DNA of 64,000 bases from Membranipora membranacea (Eukaryota; Bryozoa; Gymnolaemata; Cheilostomatida; Membraniporidae). The notes beneath the pieces were generated by a model. It worked only from the letters and a program-made list of their open reading frames with translations, did no database searches and was not told where the DNA came from. The translations under genes and the position numbers were made by a program. The stretch covers positions 3,844,001-3,908,000 of the forward strand of contig OU612069.1 in assembly GCA_914767715.1 (NCBI GenBank), written 5' to 3'. This document shows positions 1 through 11,772 of the stretch, one piece after another. Positions within the stretch are counted from its first letter, which is position 1; each line of letters opens with the position of its first letter.

Positions 1-870
1 TTTCTTCATAATCACACTCACCATTTCATCACAGTTAGAAGTTATCATATCCAACTAATTAATTTATGTAAGGTTTGTAAGGGATCCACGTAAAACCATT
101 TGATGTATCCTGTATTGGCATCTTGAAATCAACAACTATTGTTCTGTTCCTTTTCAGAGCAGTTGTTGCAAAACTGTATCTTACAGTTACTGCAGCTCTT
201 GGGGATAGAAAATATCATGTACAGTGAATTCAAAGAGGAATTGTCAGCAATGGTGTAAAGGTCATCGCTGGAATCGACAGTAAAGTGTGACTGGACTAAC
301 AACCACTGACGAACGACCTTGGGCTTGAAATGAAACTTTAACAATTCATCATTACTATGCTGGGACTTTAATCGATTGTGAATTTCCATCTACTATTTTG
401 TTCATATTCTATTTTAATTCATTGAAAAATATACTTGTTAACTACAAAGATCAAGTTATTTTCTCAAACACATGATATTGTGGTAGCTTAAGCAGCCAAT
501 CGAAGGTATCCAACTTCTTCAACCAGCCCTGTTACTTAATAATATTATAGACAAGATTTGTAAGCAGGCCTGGCTGAGAAAACTGGATCTGATTAATTGA
601 TTTACAACTCAATCTTATCCCACCTATCTATCGCACACACAACTGCCACTACACCAAACACTAACACTACTACTGCTTTCGCAACGATAACCACCACTAC
701 CACCACTACCATGACCACCACTCCCACTACTAGACAGTAGGTTTCGGTAGAGAGTCATAGTTGAATATTTACCAATGAAATAATGTTATTAAATGTAACA
801 GACAAAAGACAAAGACAAAAGCAATATATAACTTGGCATTTAGTTCTGCAGGAGTCATGTACTAGTTTTA
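1..870 (+). repeat. Upstream copy of a tandem gene duplication (partner 3480-4350)
   Basis: The two segments share the intron end, the coding exon and several hundred bases of 3' flank, including a 'gatttgtaag' segment near 550 and 4120 and a CAC/ACC-rich stretch near 650 and 4200. Divergence is moderate, with many small indels, so the duplication is not recent. Confidence 0.65.
158..283 (+). pseudogene. Paralogue of the cysteine-rich peptide gene, last exon with premature stop
   Basis: This is the second coding exon of a small secreted cysteine-rich peptide gene, paralogous to the intact copy at 3661-3789. It starts after a TTTTCAG acceptor with the same SSCC opening, keeps all six cysteines and ends with the same HRWNRQ-stop. 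Codon 17 is TAG (206-208), where the intact copy has TGG (Trp), so translation would stop after the third cysteine. Similarity continues into the upstream intron and for several hundred bases downstream (1-870 resembles 3480-4350), so this is a tandem genomic duplicate and not a retrocopy. The first coding exon would lie left of the window. It could be a null allele of an otherwise live gene. Confidence 0.75.
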
Positions 871-3010
871 CTCTGAAAAATTAATAGCACTTCTGGGTAA
901 TTCTTGTGTACAGTGTTGGAAATCCCCCCCCCCCCTGATCTATGATGTATCAAAGCCTAGTGTCGTGCCAGTCCAAAAGTCTACAACTTCCAAATAATTT
1001 TGATTTCGATTTTTAAACAATAATAAAAAAAGAATATTCATATTTTGCATTGTCAAGGGCATGGAACAAGAGTCGATAACATAGCAGCTCTCTTAAGTAG
1101 ATGGAAGTGGTAGATGGAATCGCTTATCGATGTAAAACTTTATGAAGCTAGGGTTGGTGACACATAGTTCGATGTTATAGTTCAGTCCCAATGCTCAAGT
1201 CTTGTGGCAACTTTCGTTTTGAGTGATATTTCTAAGGTACACCTCTGGTTATGATAGTTGATTATATTCTCATTCCTACATCATATCCATTCTGAAGAAA
1301 TTATAATTGCTACAATTATTTACAAAGTAGTCTGCTCTGATCCTTTTTGGAAGGACTCATTGCCGTTCATATCATAGCTCTCTCTAGACAAATGAACCAG
1401 TGCTGCAGTAGACAGAAACTTGTGCAGTGGTCTGTGGGGTGGGGAAGAGGAGATGGCATCTTTTATTACAAAGTTGGAATTTAACCACAGATCAATGAGC
1501 ACGACACCAGTTCTTTTCTACCCCAGATTTTTGCTTGCAAACCCCAGATCCAAAATTATTTTCGCGCTTTGCGCATATCTGGGGTTCATTAATAAAATCA
1601 ATATGCCAGCTTGCTTGGCTCAAAAAAGTCTGACCCACTTCAATATGCTAATTTCTAAAAGTGGCCCACTGGCAAAAAAATTTGAGTTATATACAAATTA
1701 TATCAAAGTTTAGCAAAATCAAGCAGCCTGCAGTTGTTGTTTTTCCCTTAGTAGAGGACTACATATTATTTGTTAGAGTTTATTCCATTTGTTAAGAGTT
1801 TAGTTCAGTGTTGGATTTTGGGGGGAACGCAACGGGATAGTGTCCCCCTTTTTACTTTGTCTAGGGAGATATATCATAACCACTACGATGGCAATAAGCC
1901 TTGGGTTTGCAGGCTTGGGCCCATGATTTTCAAATGTTATCACCACAGGACCCAGCCGGGGCACTAGGCAGCCCCCTGGACTGGTTACGTCATATTTTTC
2001 ACTTCTAACACCGGTTTAGTATTTCTCAATCACTAAATAGAACTTAAATGATACAGCACGGTGAGAGATAGTCAATAGCTGCTCTGATATGTCCTTGATG
2101 GTAAAGACCACAGCAACAAACAATCAGCAAACATTGGTTGGAGTTCAATATGCAGTTTTCAAGTTAGTTGTCACTCATTCTAAACTCACTCTCATCTGAA
2201 ATTCTGCTTGGAGTTATGAGGTAATACTTGAAGTAGACATCAGTGTTTGGAAAGGAAAGGTATTGACTGGTGCTCTGTAAATAAAAAGTGAAGGTGACAA
2301 CAGTTTGTTGGTTTATTGGACGCATGTCTGCCTGTTTTGTTATTTCAAGCCGGCACAAATATGCATTGTTTTCCTCCTGCAATTATTTCAGTCCTTTAGG
2401 GTATTGGTCCACAATAGGGAGATATATGCTAATTGCTTTGATAGCTTGTAGACAAATTTGTCACAGTCCTTATTTGAACGTCTCATAAGATTGCTATTTA
2501 TTTTTTTTTATTTACTGGACTAGGTGCCAAAATATTCAATTGTTGTTCGTCGTGTTATTAATGGGTATATCACTGGGATGTATGTTTTCATGTAAGAGAT
2601 ATCTTGATATGATGAAATTGGGATACAGATAAGCAACGTTGAGTGTTGATTAACAATGATTGAATTCTATTGATTGACTCCCCTAGAAACTCTTAATTTA
2701 GGATTATGTTACCTGGTGGAAAATGACTATAATAATTGATGGCTTTTTGGTTGGCACATGTTAACGGCAGTTCAGGAAAAAGCAAGTCACACAAACCACA
2801 GTATCGATCAAATTTTTTCCTGATATCAGTTAATATTATAATTGATCACTTAAAAAACAAGGAAATTTTTTTGAAAGCACTTTCATTGAGTTGCTATTTA
2901 TGGCAGATTTTATGTAAATATATTTCCTCACAACAAAAGAGTGCCAACCTCCGCTATTTTATGCCTAGTCACTTATTTGCATTGTCATTTCTGATACTAA
3001 TGATCCCTAT
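871..3010. other. Intergenic stretch between the two peptide gene copies
   Basis: No exon chain, RNA gene or bounded repeat is evident to me here. The open frames are short and lack splice or codon support. It includes a run of C near 930. Confidence 0.4.
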
Positions 3011-3024
3011 GGTAACTCGGAACA

Positions 3025-3100
3025 TATAAATTTCAGAGTGTGAAACACAAAGGTCATTGCAGACTTAGAAGTCAACAGATTCAGAACTAACATCTATTTG
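3025..3100 (+). promoter_or_regulatory. Putative TATA box and 5' non-coding exon of the cysteine-rich peptide gene
   Basis: TATAAA lies at 3025-3030. A non-coding first exon would run from about 3055 to 3100, where it meets a GTGAGT donor. The matching acceptor (TAG at 3281-3283) opens the exon that contains the start codon at 3306. Position and spacing suit a core promoter; the transcription start is inferred. Confidence 0.45.
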
Positions 3101-3305
3101 GTGAGTTTTTTAATATTCTTGGTGGTCAAACAACCAGCATCGATTAGTTTGCCTAACATATGAAAACATATTAAGTTTTTATTATTTTTATCCTCACATT
3201 GATCATTGCTCCAAATGCGTATTCAAATATTTTATTTTATATTGAAGCTCACTAGATATTTTATTTCAAAATATTCCATCTAGGCTAAAAGGAGATATTT
3301 GGAGG

Positions 3306-3789
3306 ATGAAGGTCACTCTTGCTCTCGCTCTGGTTCTGGTGGTTGTGTTAGTGTTCACTACATCTGGGATAGACGCCAGATCTCACTATGTAAGGTTTTA
3401 TCATGTTATTTGAGGTTTATCATTGTAAGGTTTATTCACTGATGATGAACCGAGTAAAAGATGCATATGTTACATTTTGGTGTCACCATATCCAATTAAT
3501 GATCTTAGGTCTTAGAATAAACATAAATGTGCTGAACAGTGTAAATATTCAAAGTTTGAAAGGGATCCACAAACATTATTTGTTGTCCGGTTTAATACTG
3601 TACTGGCATCATTACAGTGCTGACATCACAATAACAACGACTTGTTCTCTTCCTTTTCAGAGCAGTTGTTGCAGAACTGTATACTTTAAAGACTGCAGCA
3701 ACCATTGGGGATGGAAAAAATTATGTACAGTTAAAACAAAGAAGGTTTGTCCTCATTGGTGTAAAAGTCATCGCTGGAATCGACAGTAA
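3306..3789 (+). CDS. Small secreted cysteine-rich cationic peptide (antimicrobial-like)
   Basis: Two coding exons, 3306-3389 and 3661-3789, joined in phase 0 across a GTAAGG...TTTTCAG intron, encode 70 residues. Residues 1-24 are a clear signal peptide with a Leu/Val-rich core; a short RSHY stretch ends exon 1. Exon 2 gives a 42-residue region beginning SSCC with six cysteines, about ten Lys/Arg against one Asp, four Trp and three His. A secreted, strongly basic, six-cysteine peptide of this size fits an antimicrobial or defence peptide, but I do not recognise a named family and no activity is proven. A 5' non-coding exon and TATA box lie upstream, and AATAAA at 4297-4302 may end the transcript. 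A damaged paralogue sits about 3.5 kb upstream. Confidence 0.75.
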
Positions 3790-5119
3790 TTATATGTGAG
3801 ACAGGACCAACAACCATCGATGAACGACCTTGAGATTGAACTGAAACTATTATAATTATTCACGATTGCTATGTTGGAAGAATTAGTTGATTGTGCACTT
3901 CCATCTATTTTTTGGTAATATTTTTGTTCAAATTGTTTTCAAATATACTTATCGACTGCATTGAAAATAAGCGACAACCCAGATTTTGATCTCCAACATA
4001 TGCACTTATAGCATTAGAGATAAGAAATGCAAATTAATAATATCTAATACTAAAAATATCCAACATTTTTCAGCCAATTCTGGTAATTTATAGATCTCAA
4101 AACAACAAGAAAGATAAGATTTGTAAGCCAGCTTTGCTGTCAAATTGGAATCTGATTAATCAGTCGCGACTCAATCTTGTTTCTACCTCACAAAAAGGGA
4201 TCACTACCACTAACACCGCTATAACCACAGTGACCTCACAATAAATCTCTGCAGAGGTTCATAGTTTAATGAATTTCCGTTCACAAAATAATGGTTAATA
4301 AAGTCTAAAGAACAAAGCAATATCTAGTCTAACAGTTAGTTCAGTGAGTAATGCAATATGTTTGAACAGAAAAAATCCCTACCACTCCCCGGTTAATATT
4401 TTGTATTGTGTTGTAATTGGTCAGTCGTCAGTCATTAAATAATACTTGCCAAGTCTCCCGATTTAGGCGTGACCCTCCAGATTTTTACATCCACCTCCCA
4501 CTTTTTGTAAATCTCACTATTTCCTCCAGATTTTAGAGAAAACAGTCCAATTGCAATTTTTTGAAAGTTACACAGTGTTTCAACGACATTCTGCCCGCGC
4601 TTGCTGGATTTTGGAGTTGCCCTTCCACTATTGTACTGTAGGGCACATTATCATGCTACAGATGATGCAGTATGTGGGAAGTCGCTGGCTTACTCATGAT
4701 CTCATACAAATACATGCAATTGTTATTCAACAGTAGAAGCTACAAATATCTGAATGCCGTTTTTTGTTCACTTTTTTGCTATGGTCGAGAGGAGAAATGT
4801 GAACATTGCTTAGAACCGGGTAGGTAGAAATACTCACATACTATATGTTTTAATGTGTTTAATTAATATAGGTAGCACAAGCTGATGCCTTCTATGAAAA
4901 TGATATTAAATATACAACAAGTTTTTTTACTAATCTTACAGTACAAAAAATGCATGGCAGTATATCATAGTTCATTTACAAAAAGATTAATCAATGAAAT
5001 TAGTCAAAACTGATCATATTGAGCCTTCATTTGAACGCGCAAAAAACTATAACAATCAATCTATATACAGAATCGTTAAAAATGATAAAAGAAATCCTAA
5101 AAAGTATGACATAACGATT

Positions 5120-8100
5120 TCAGTGACACTGCTTCTTGCGTAGAGGCAGGAGTATATGAAGACGGTCTTTGGTGATGAGTTTGTATTTACAGACAAAGTT
5201 CATGGGTGACGCATATATAGGTGCAGTAGATAAGGTGAGATAACAGGGACCAGCTTTAGCACTATCACCTATTAATACCCGAGAGCCGAATACATTGACC
5301 TCTAATATCACATCTCTGCTGTTGATCAGCAGTACACTTTTCACCTTACAGTGTGTATGATCTTCTATCTCAATAATATCGTCCCTCTTGACTGCTTCTT
5401 TCCACGGTAAAACCGCCGAAGTCACCCTCTCAAGGCGTATGATGTCTGTGGGGACCTGGAAAATAAGGACGAAATGGCATGAGCAAGTAAGGGGAGATGA
5501 TTATAATCCTAGATTTAGAAAGAACGGCACGCTTTGGTAGATGTTTGACAAAGTCCTATGTATAACACACATAGGCCATGATTGCTCGTAATATCACATG
5601 CCAATGCCACCTTCATCCGCTTTTCTCTACGCAATACACTAGTATGGTACTGTAAGTAATGTTAACAGCAATCAAACACAGGTAATAAAATCTATTACGT
5701 ACCACTTTCTGAAGCTCTTCTACCTTTACTTTGTTAGCTGGTTGGTGTTTCGGCTTGCCACTGAACAATACTTTGGTAGAGCATGTCACACCCGCTTGTA
5801 ATGTCTGAGAAGTGATGTCTACTTTCCTCATCACCTGTAAGTATTGGGCATGGATATTTATGCAACAAAATATTTTCACACATCATATCAAACCTCAATA
5901 TAACCACCACCAGCTATGATGTAAATACACTCAATGTTTCAACTGCTGGAACGTTAGCCTCACTATCATCAAAGCTATATTTAGGTTAATGTCAGATGCA
6001 TTGTGAAGAACGTACCTGACACGCGATTCCTTTCGCATTTCCGTTAGTAGCCAACTTTCCGTCCACACCATTCTTGCGCTCAAAAGAAAACGCCCAGTAT
6101 CTGTAACATAGATGCATTCAGCATATAAAATTCTGGACATGATTTGTGTATGAATAAAGTCATACAGCATAATTGTGCTACCATTGATACGTCATTGTTT
6201 TGGTAATCCCGACAATTATGATCAACACATGGGCTCAGTGTAGCTTACTTTCCTTTAATAATTACAGGGGACAACCTGTATCTATATCAAAACAAGGCAT
6301 GCATGTTTTTCTAATTTGAACTTACACTGGGGCAGGTCCAAAACGTCTTATGTCATCCGATATGTGTAGGGCTAGGTGGATGTTTGGTGAGCCTTTATCA
6401 ATCTTAGCGTATCTAGTCAATGCTAACTTCATTAAGACATCAGCTCTTGTGAGATCTGCCGACTTAACTGTCCTAAAACATAACATTTATGGTGATGACA
6501 AAACAGGATATAAGCTTTAAGGCATTAATGTTATTATGAATTAGAAATATACTAAGTGCGCGTCTTGCCAGTTTTTATATCAAACCTGGCTGATTTAAAA
6601 GATTCAAGTTTAAAACTCAGGTTATCACGATTTAACTGCAAGATAAATGATGATAATATAGATGATCATCAACATACCTCCGTAAGTATATTTCGATAGC
6701 CTCCCTCAGAAGCTGAATGATTCTCATGGTGTTGTCAGACACTAAACCCTCGGCACCGTACACAGACCCCGTTATAATAAACTCAAGCCAATCATGGGCT
6801 GTAAACCACGAAAAGTTGAGTCTAAGTCTGCTGACAAGTCCTGATCGAAGTATACCTTCTAGTCTATCAGCCATCTTTGTAATGTCTATCAAACCATCTG
6901 AAGTGAATGTCTGAAATATACGCTTGGCAACCCCTGTAATTCAAAACATTATTCCCAGTATACTATTTAATATAGAATCATAGCTTGGCATTAAAGCGAT
7001 AGTCACGGGAATTGGATATTCAATTTATCATTCGTATCACAAATCAATGTTTGAGTAGCCTAAGCATAATCAACAGAATTTGAACCGATTAAAATGTCTA
7101 AATTTTGATATATATCATCGAGTTCATGCATGCATGGGTTTACCAGAAATTACAAAATCTAACTTACCTATTAGAAGGTTGTGCATGGGCTCAATAACAT
7201 GATCTTTGACTGGGTCCTGGTAGTCTAGCTCGTTGACTATACTGTATCTTACACCAGTGTCGGTCTCCAAGTTCTCCATCCTCGTCTTTTCTCCCCTTCT
7301 GTACATGTCCTGCAACCTTCTACCTACCTCCCTGTGCTCTCTGCCAGTTCTTTTCTCTCCAACTTTCAGAATATCTTCTGGTCTCTTACGTAGCTGTTAA
7401 TGACATTGTGTACATCCCTGGAAAACAATATGAATGAAAACTATTCAACATCGTCACCAAGAGGTCAAAATAGTATTGGCAAATATTGGACTTGGTCGGG
7501 GATATGGCTGCGTAGCTCAACTGGTCACATCATGTACATTACGAGGAACGAGCCATAGCGAATTCGCACATATGAATGGACTTTCACGAAACTAGTGAAT
7601 ACCACAAGATAGTAAGGCCTGATATGAGCAGAGTTAATCACAGTATGTATATGCAGGTTTAGAAATCTAGAACAATGGAAAAGTAGTAGAGCAAATAGGA
7701 TTAAGTTTTGATAATATAACATCAACTTCTTATTATAATAGGGGCATAACTCAAGGAGACCAAACTATCCTTTGCCAGTAACACTAATAAGCCAGAAATC
7801 CTACCTTGTTAGCATTGTGTGACAACCAGCCAAGGGTCTTTCGAAGTGCTGGCAGATCACAGGCCCAATTAAAAACCTTAGCTCTAACTCTCAACCCATC
7901 GATGACAATACCTCTTTCCAATAACTTTAGCTCGTCGACTAGTGGTCTAAGAATGTGATTCATCTGGGATGTCTTTGGTTCGCAGGGTCCTGGGATGTTT
8001 GCTAAAATAGTTAAATGTAGCACTGCTGTGACGAACCAGTCAATGTCATAGTGTTGCATAACATGTCATTCACTGCAAATTTTCCGATTCTACCAGCCCG

Positions 8101-10075
8101 CTCTCTTGAACTTCTAACACTGTTGAAATTCATGGGTACATAATAGACTTTTGGTGTCATCCTAGCGAAGGGGACGCCAAGTGAATATAATGCAACGCAA
8201 GTAAATTAAACATACCGATAGTAAATATATTCTCTAGCTTTTGACGGATTTCTCTTGGGAGATTAAGCACTGAGCTGTATATTCCCCCCATTGAGTGTAC
8301 CGTCCTCTGAAAGGGCTGCCACCAGTCGATATTGACGAGCAGAGCGATAGACATGTCATACTCGTCATTCTCCAGCCATTCCTTCTCGTTTCTGAACTTC
8401 TCACAGTCGAACCAATCACTCATAACTTCGCCGTGTAAATCGTTCCTGCCAGCTTCTACACCTGTAATTATTGTAGGTGGCAAAATATTATATAAACTTG
8501 TCATACATAGATGACAACTTGATGGGTTTCAAAATAGGGATGTTTATGCACGAAACCGGAGTTCGCCCATAGGACACTTTGAGATGTGTTGAAAAATGTT
8601 AAATTACATCAGTGGCGCTCGTACTTTGGGGTCTAGAGCAGCAAATTAAGCGACATCCTGTACGTTGAGACCTCACGATTTATCCAAAATATATGTTGCT
8701 TTGGTCTCATGTTTGTTTGTGTATGTATGTAATCTGATTATGATAGAGGACACCAAAACGCATGAACTCAATAAGATGTTGCAAGTATAATACCCAAATA
8801 ATCGCATTGATGAAGTATCAAACAATAAACATAGCAGTTGGATCACTATTTCTGTCTGACAAATGACAGATAATAAGAACACTGTAACTCACATTACTTT
8901 AAACTGCTGACTCCCATAGAGTTTGATTTTCTCTTCAATCCATGTAGGGATAGGTCTGTACGGCATGATAAGAGATTCTTTGAGGGGTGCCTGACAATGC
9001 TTTCTTTTTCCGTTTATCAGTAACTCGTTCCCACAGTCGACATTTTCTCCAATGTCGTTCTCAGTATATATACATCTGCAGTCCCGACACAGTCTGTATA
9101 GATGGAACTTTTCATAAATACCTGTGACAACAAGAATAAGAAGGTTATTTTTACAGTCTAAAATATTCATAATATTTTTAGGGATGTAAAATGGACAAAA
9201 AATGGGAGGTTTCATAAATTATAAAATATCCCTGTACTTAACATAAACTGAAAATTTTGAATATGTTGGTCCTCAGCTTGAATTTGTTGAATTTAGTATA
9301 GTTAGCAAATGCATCTCATAAAATAAGTTAATCTCCTATAATTAGTCATATGGCACTAATTACACAGCCCACTTTGTGGTTAGCTGATACACAGCTTAAC
9401 GAAGCCTTGAATCCTATGTACTGTATTGGTAAGAAAACTGGCAAACAAATAATATTTACTGGACTTCATTTTGTCCTGTCCATAATAATCATCAATAGAA
9501 ATATGTGGCAGAGGATCGATTTATCTTTGCCTTTCTAACATAATGAAGTGGCATGCAAATGTGACAATTAAGATACTGTTCTATAATGATTACCACCTGT
9601 ATAGTCAGGTCAGGTGTCTGACTATCATGAACATAATGCTGTCTACCATTATATGGTTTGTATGCTTTGCAACTTCAAGCTGAACTGAACAAATGATAAT
9701 ACTACAGTGCTTCGGCTGTTGATTGATTGTAATCTAGACGTATATAGCATCATGATCAGTGTGCTGAGAATCATGAGGAAATGAATCCTATTTCAGCTCA
9801 CATGTTTTTAATTAACACCGGTTAAAATAGTGTTGAGCGTGCCGACTAACCTGCTTTACTGATCAAGCGCCTCCATGATTTGGGAATCTGCTCAGAGCTA
9901 GTACCATCTGCAAAGCTGTTGAAATATTGTACAGAGGCCCGATTCGAAAAGCGTTCCTTGCAACTAGCGGCAACTATATCACGATAAAACTTGCTGTCAG
10001 GGTTGATTTCTGGTTGTGTATCTGTATTGCTCATGATGCTCATATGTTCTAGTATGCTGTCGAGGTTTGGTATGA
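5120..10075 (-). pseudogene. Tnp2-type CACTA transposase, multi-exon, with an in-frame stop
   Basis: Exons on the minus strand: 10075-9851, 9121-about 8889, 8461-8216, 8001-7805, 7417-7168, 6933-6678, 6472-6326, 6100-6016, 5834-5703 and 5455-5120 (stop). From 8461 to the stop every GT-AG junction keeps phase, giving about 700 residues in all. Tnp2-family landmarks occur in order: PNLDSILEH, YRLCRDCRCIY (Cys ribbon), NLPREIRQKLENIFTIG, IPGPCEPK, LRPLVDEL, DLPALRKTLGW, DPVKDHVIEPMHNLLIG, PNIHLALHISDDIRRFGP, YWAFSFERKNG and VMRK. The family cuts and pastes CACTA elements. Damage: TAA at 7399-7397 in exon 5 (after GCTQCH), and the junction between the second and third listed exons does not keep phase, with one expected exon not found. 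The first exon boundary is uncertain. It could still be a recently silenced copy. Confidence 0.8.
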
Positions 10076-10861
10076 CTAACAGACACAACTGTCATAACTT
10101 ATATACTAGTTCTAATCCAGTGTTTACAAGGAAATCCCATATTTATAACAGGTGAAAGTTTCTTTCATCTATGGGTATTTTGGAGAGTAATTAAAAGCAA
10201 GTTTCCTGAAGATAATTATCTTACTGTTTGGATGGATAGAGCAGTAATATTTTAATTGGACTTTTACTGGTAATCGATGAACTATGCATCAAATAATTAT
10301 AATCCTATGTAATGCTACCCTTGCTGTTTGGTGGGTGGAATGATAATCTTTTAACTAGACATACGCAATAGAACAATTAAACGTTATTAAGCTGGATAGA
10401 ATGGGTGTTATTTCAATAAGTTCACTATTTGATGCCATCTCATCTCTTCCAGGTTCCAGGTTTAAGTTGCTTTATGTTAATTTTATACAACCCTTATGCC
10501 GTATCAAGAAAATCTAAAAGGTATGAAGAACCGTTCGTCAGAGGCGAGAAGAAACAGTAACCGAGCTACACTAAAATCCGATGTAGGTATAGTTTTTTTC
10601 TTCAATACATCTCACATGGTTCTATGATTTTTGTTGATGTGTATGCATGCAAGTGTATGCATGTACTTTTTTTCCATCATATTGGCAACAGTGAAAAAAT
10701 AGGATTGGTAACAGTGCTCGGAGATTGACAATGTAGCAATTCAGCTAGTCATCATTATTAAACTGAGAACATAGGTGTGACTTAGACCTATCATAGGCCC
10801 AACACTGGCTTTGTTTTAAAACTAAATCAGTGTAAAGAACATTTATTTATCATATTCGCAG

Positions 10862-11371
10862 AAGCTCAAGCGCAGAAAGACTAGGCTCATGAAAATAATT
10901 GGAGTGAAGGCAGTTATGGAGCTGCACCTCGATTCTGCCCTGATGAGCAGCGATGATGAAGCTGGTGTTAGCCATCCACCATTATGGAGATCACCAACTG
11001 CCACACAGCTCTTTAAACAGGTAAAAACAAGATATAAGACGTCAGTATTCAACTATGCTAATGTCAATCACAACAGACCCTGGATATATATGTATATCAA
11101 ATTCATTGTATATTACCCAGAGAGCTTCTTGTTGGGACTTCATATATTGCTTTATAACGAAACAACAGCTTTGATCCACCGCCATCAACCCGATCATAAT
11201 CTTCGAATCGTAAACAAATATTAAATCCAATATTGGTTTTTCATGTTTCTGTAGGCTGACAGTTATACTCCTCCTAGAGGTAAACAAGTAATTCGGACAG
11301 AAGGATCCTATAGCTCAAGGCCTCTCCCAGCAAAGCTGATAAACCACAGCCTCGTGCTACCTGACTGCTAA
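10862..11371 (+). CDS. Accessory (second) gene of the CACTA-like element, 3' exons
   Basis: Two exons, 10862-11020 and 11255-11371, join in phase 0 across a GTAAAA...TGTAG intron and end at TAA. They encode about 91 residues: a basic start (KLKRRKTR), an acidic/serine turn (LMSSDDEAG), a PLWRS motif and a C-terminal SYSSRPLPAKL. From memory, similar SSDDE...WRS and S-RP-P segments end proteins found beside Tnp2-like transposases in invertebrate genomes, but I cannot name the family. An upstream exon probably lies in 10450-10580 but its junctions are not clear. Transcription is away from the transposase gene, with starts under 1 kb apart, so a shared bidirectional promoter inside the element is plausible. 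AATAAA at 11613-11618 may end the transcript. Confidence 0.55.
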
Positions 11372-11772
11372 TGGCAATCCATGTGTTTCTGAATATGTAA
11401 TCGCTAATTAATATGACTTACTGCAATATTTTTGCATCCTAATTTTGTAAGTGGTTGATTTTTACACCATAGATATATTTATGTCAGCTCTCTTCAATCT
11501 ATAGCACTTTTATACTGTATCATTTCATGCTTATTCCATAATACAATTTGTTTTAATTTTCTTTCACTCTGTGAACCATCCACTATTACATGTTCATGTA
11601 TATCAGTATTTTAATAAAGGTCAAACCATGGATATATTAGCCATACCAAATAGTTATTATCTTCGGGTTGACAACTGAACTGGGTAACATTTACGATAGG
11701 AAAGGGCAACTCCAAAAGTTAGCAAGCCGAGATTCTGCCTACATGCGGGCAGAATGTCATTGAAACAGTGTG

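Larger units (their letters stand above)
4571..11772. mobile_element. CACTA/EnSpm-like DNA transposon with transposase and accessory gene
   Basis: The left terminus reads CACAGTGTTTCAACGACATT and the right terminus, read inward on the minus strand, CACACTGTTTCAATGACATT. Both continue with TCTGCCCG, and further in both carry a 'ttttggagttgccctt' block. TTA directly flanks both ends (4568-4570 and 11773-11775), the 3-bp target duplication expected of CACTA elements. The 7.2-kb interior contains a Tnp2-type transposase gene on the minus strand and a smaller plus-strand gene, both wholly within the termini. Coding content, termini and duplication length agree on the superfamily. The damaged transposase suggests the copy is no longer autonomous. 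Confidence 0.85.

Noticed and set aside
206-208. Reassigned stop codons or an alternative genetic code, since TAG, TAA and TGA each interrupt good frames
   Set aside because: All three occur in duplicated or transposon genes that show other damage, while the intact genes end at normal stops with ordinary codons.
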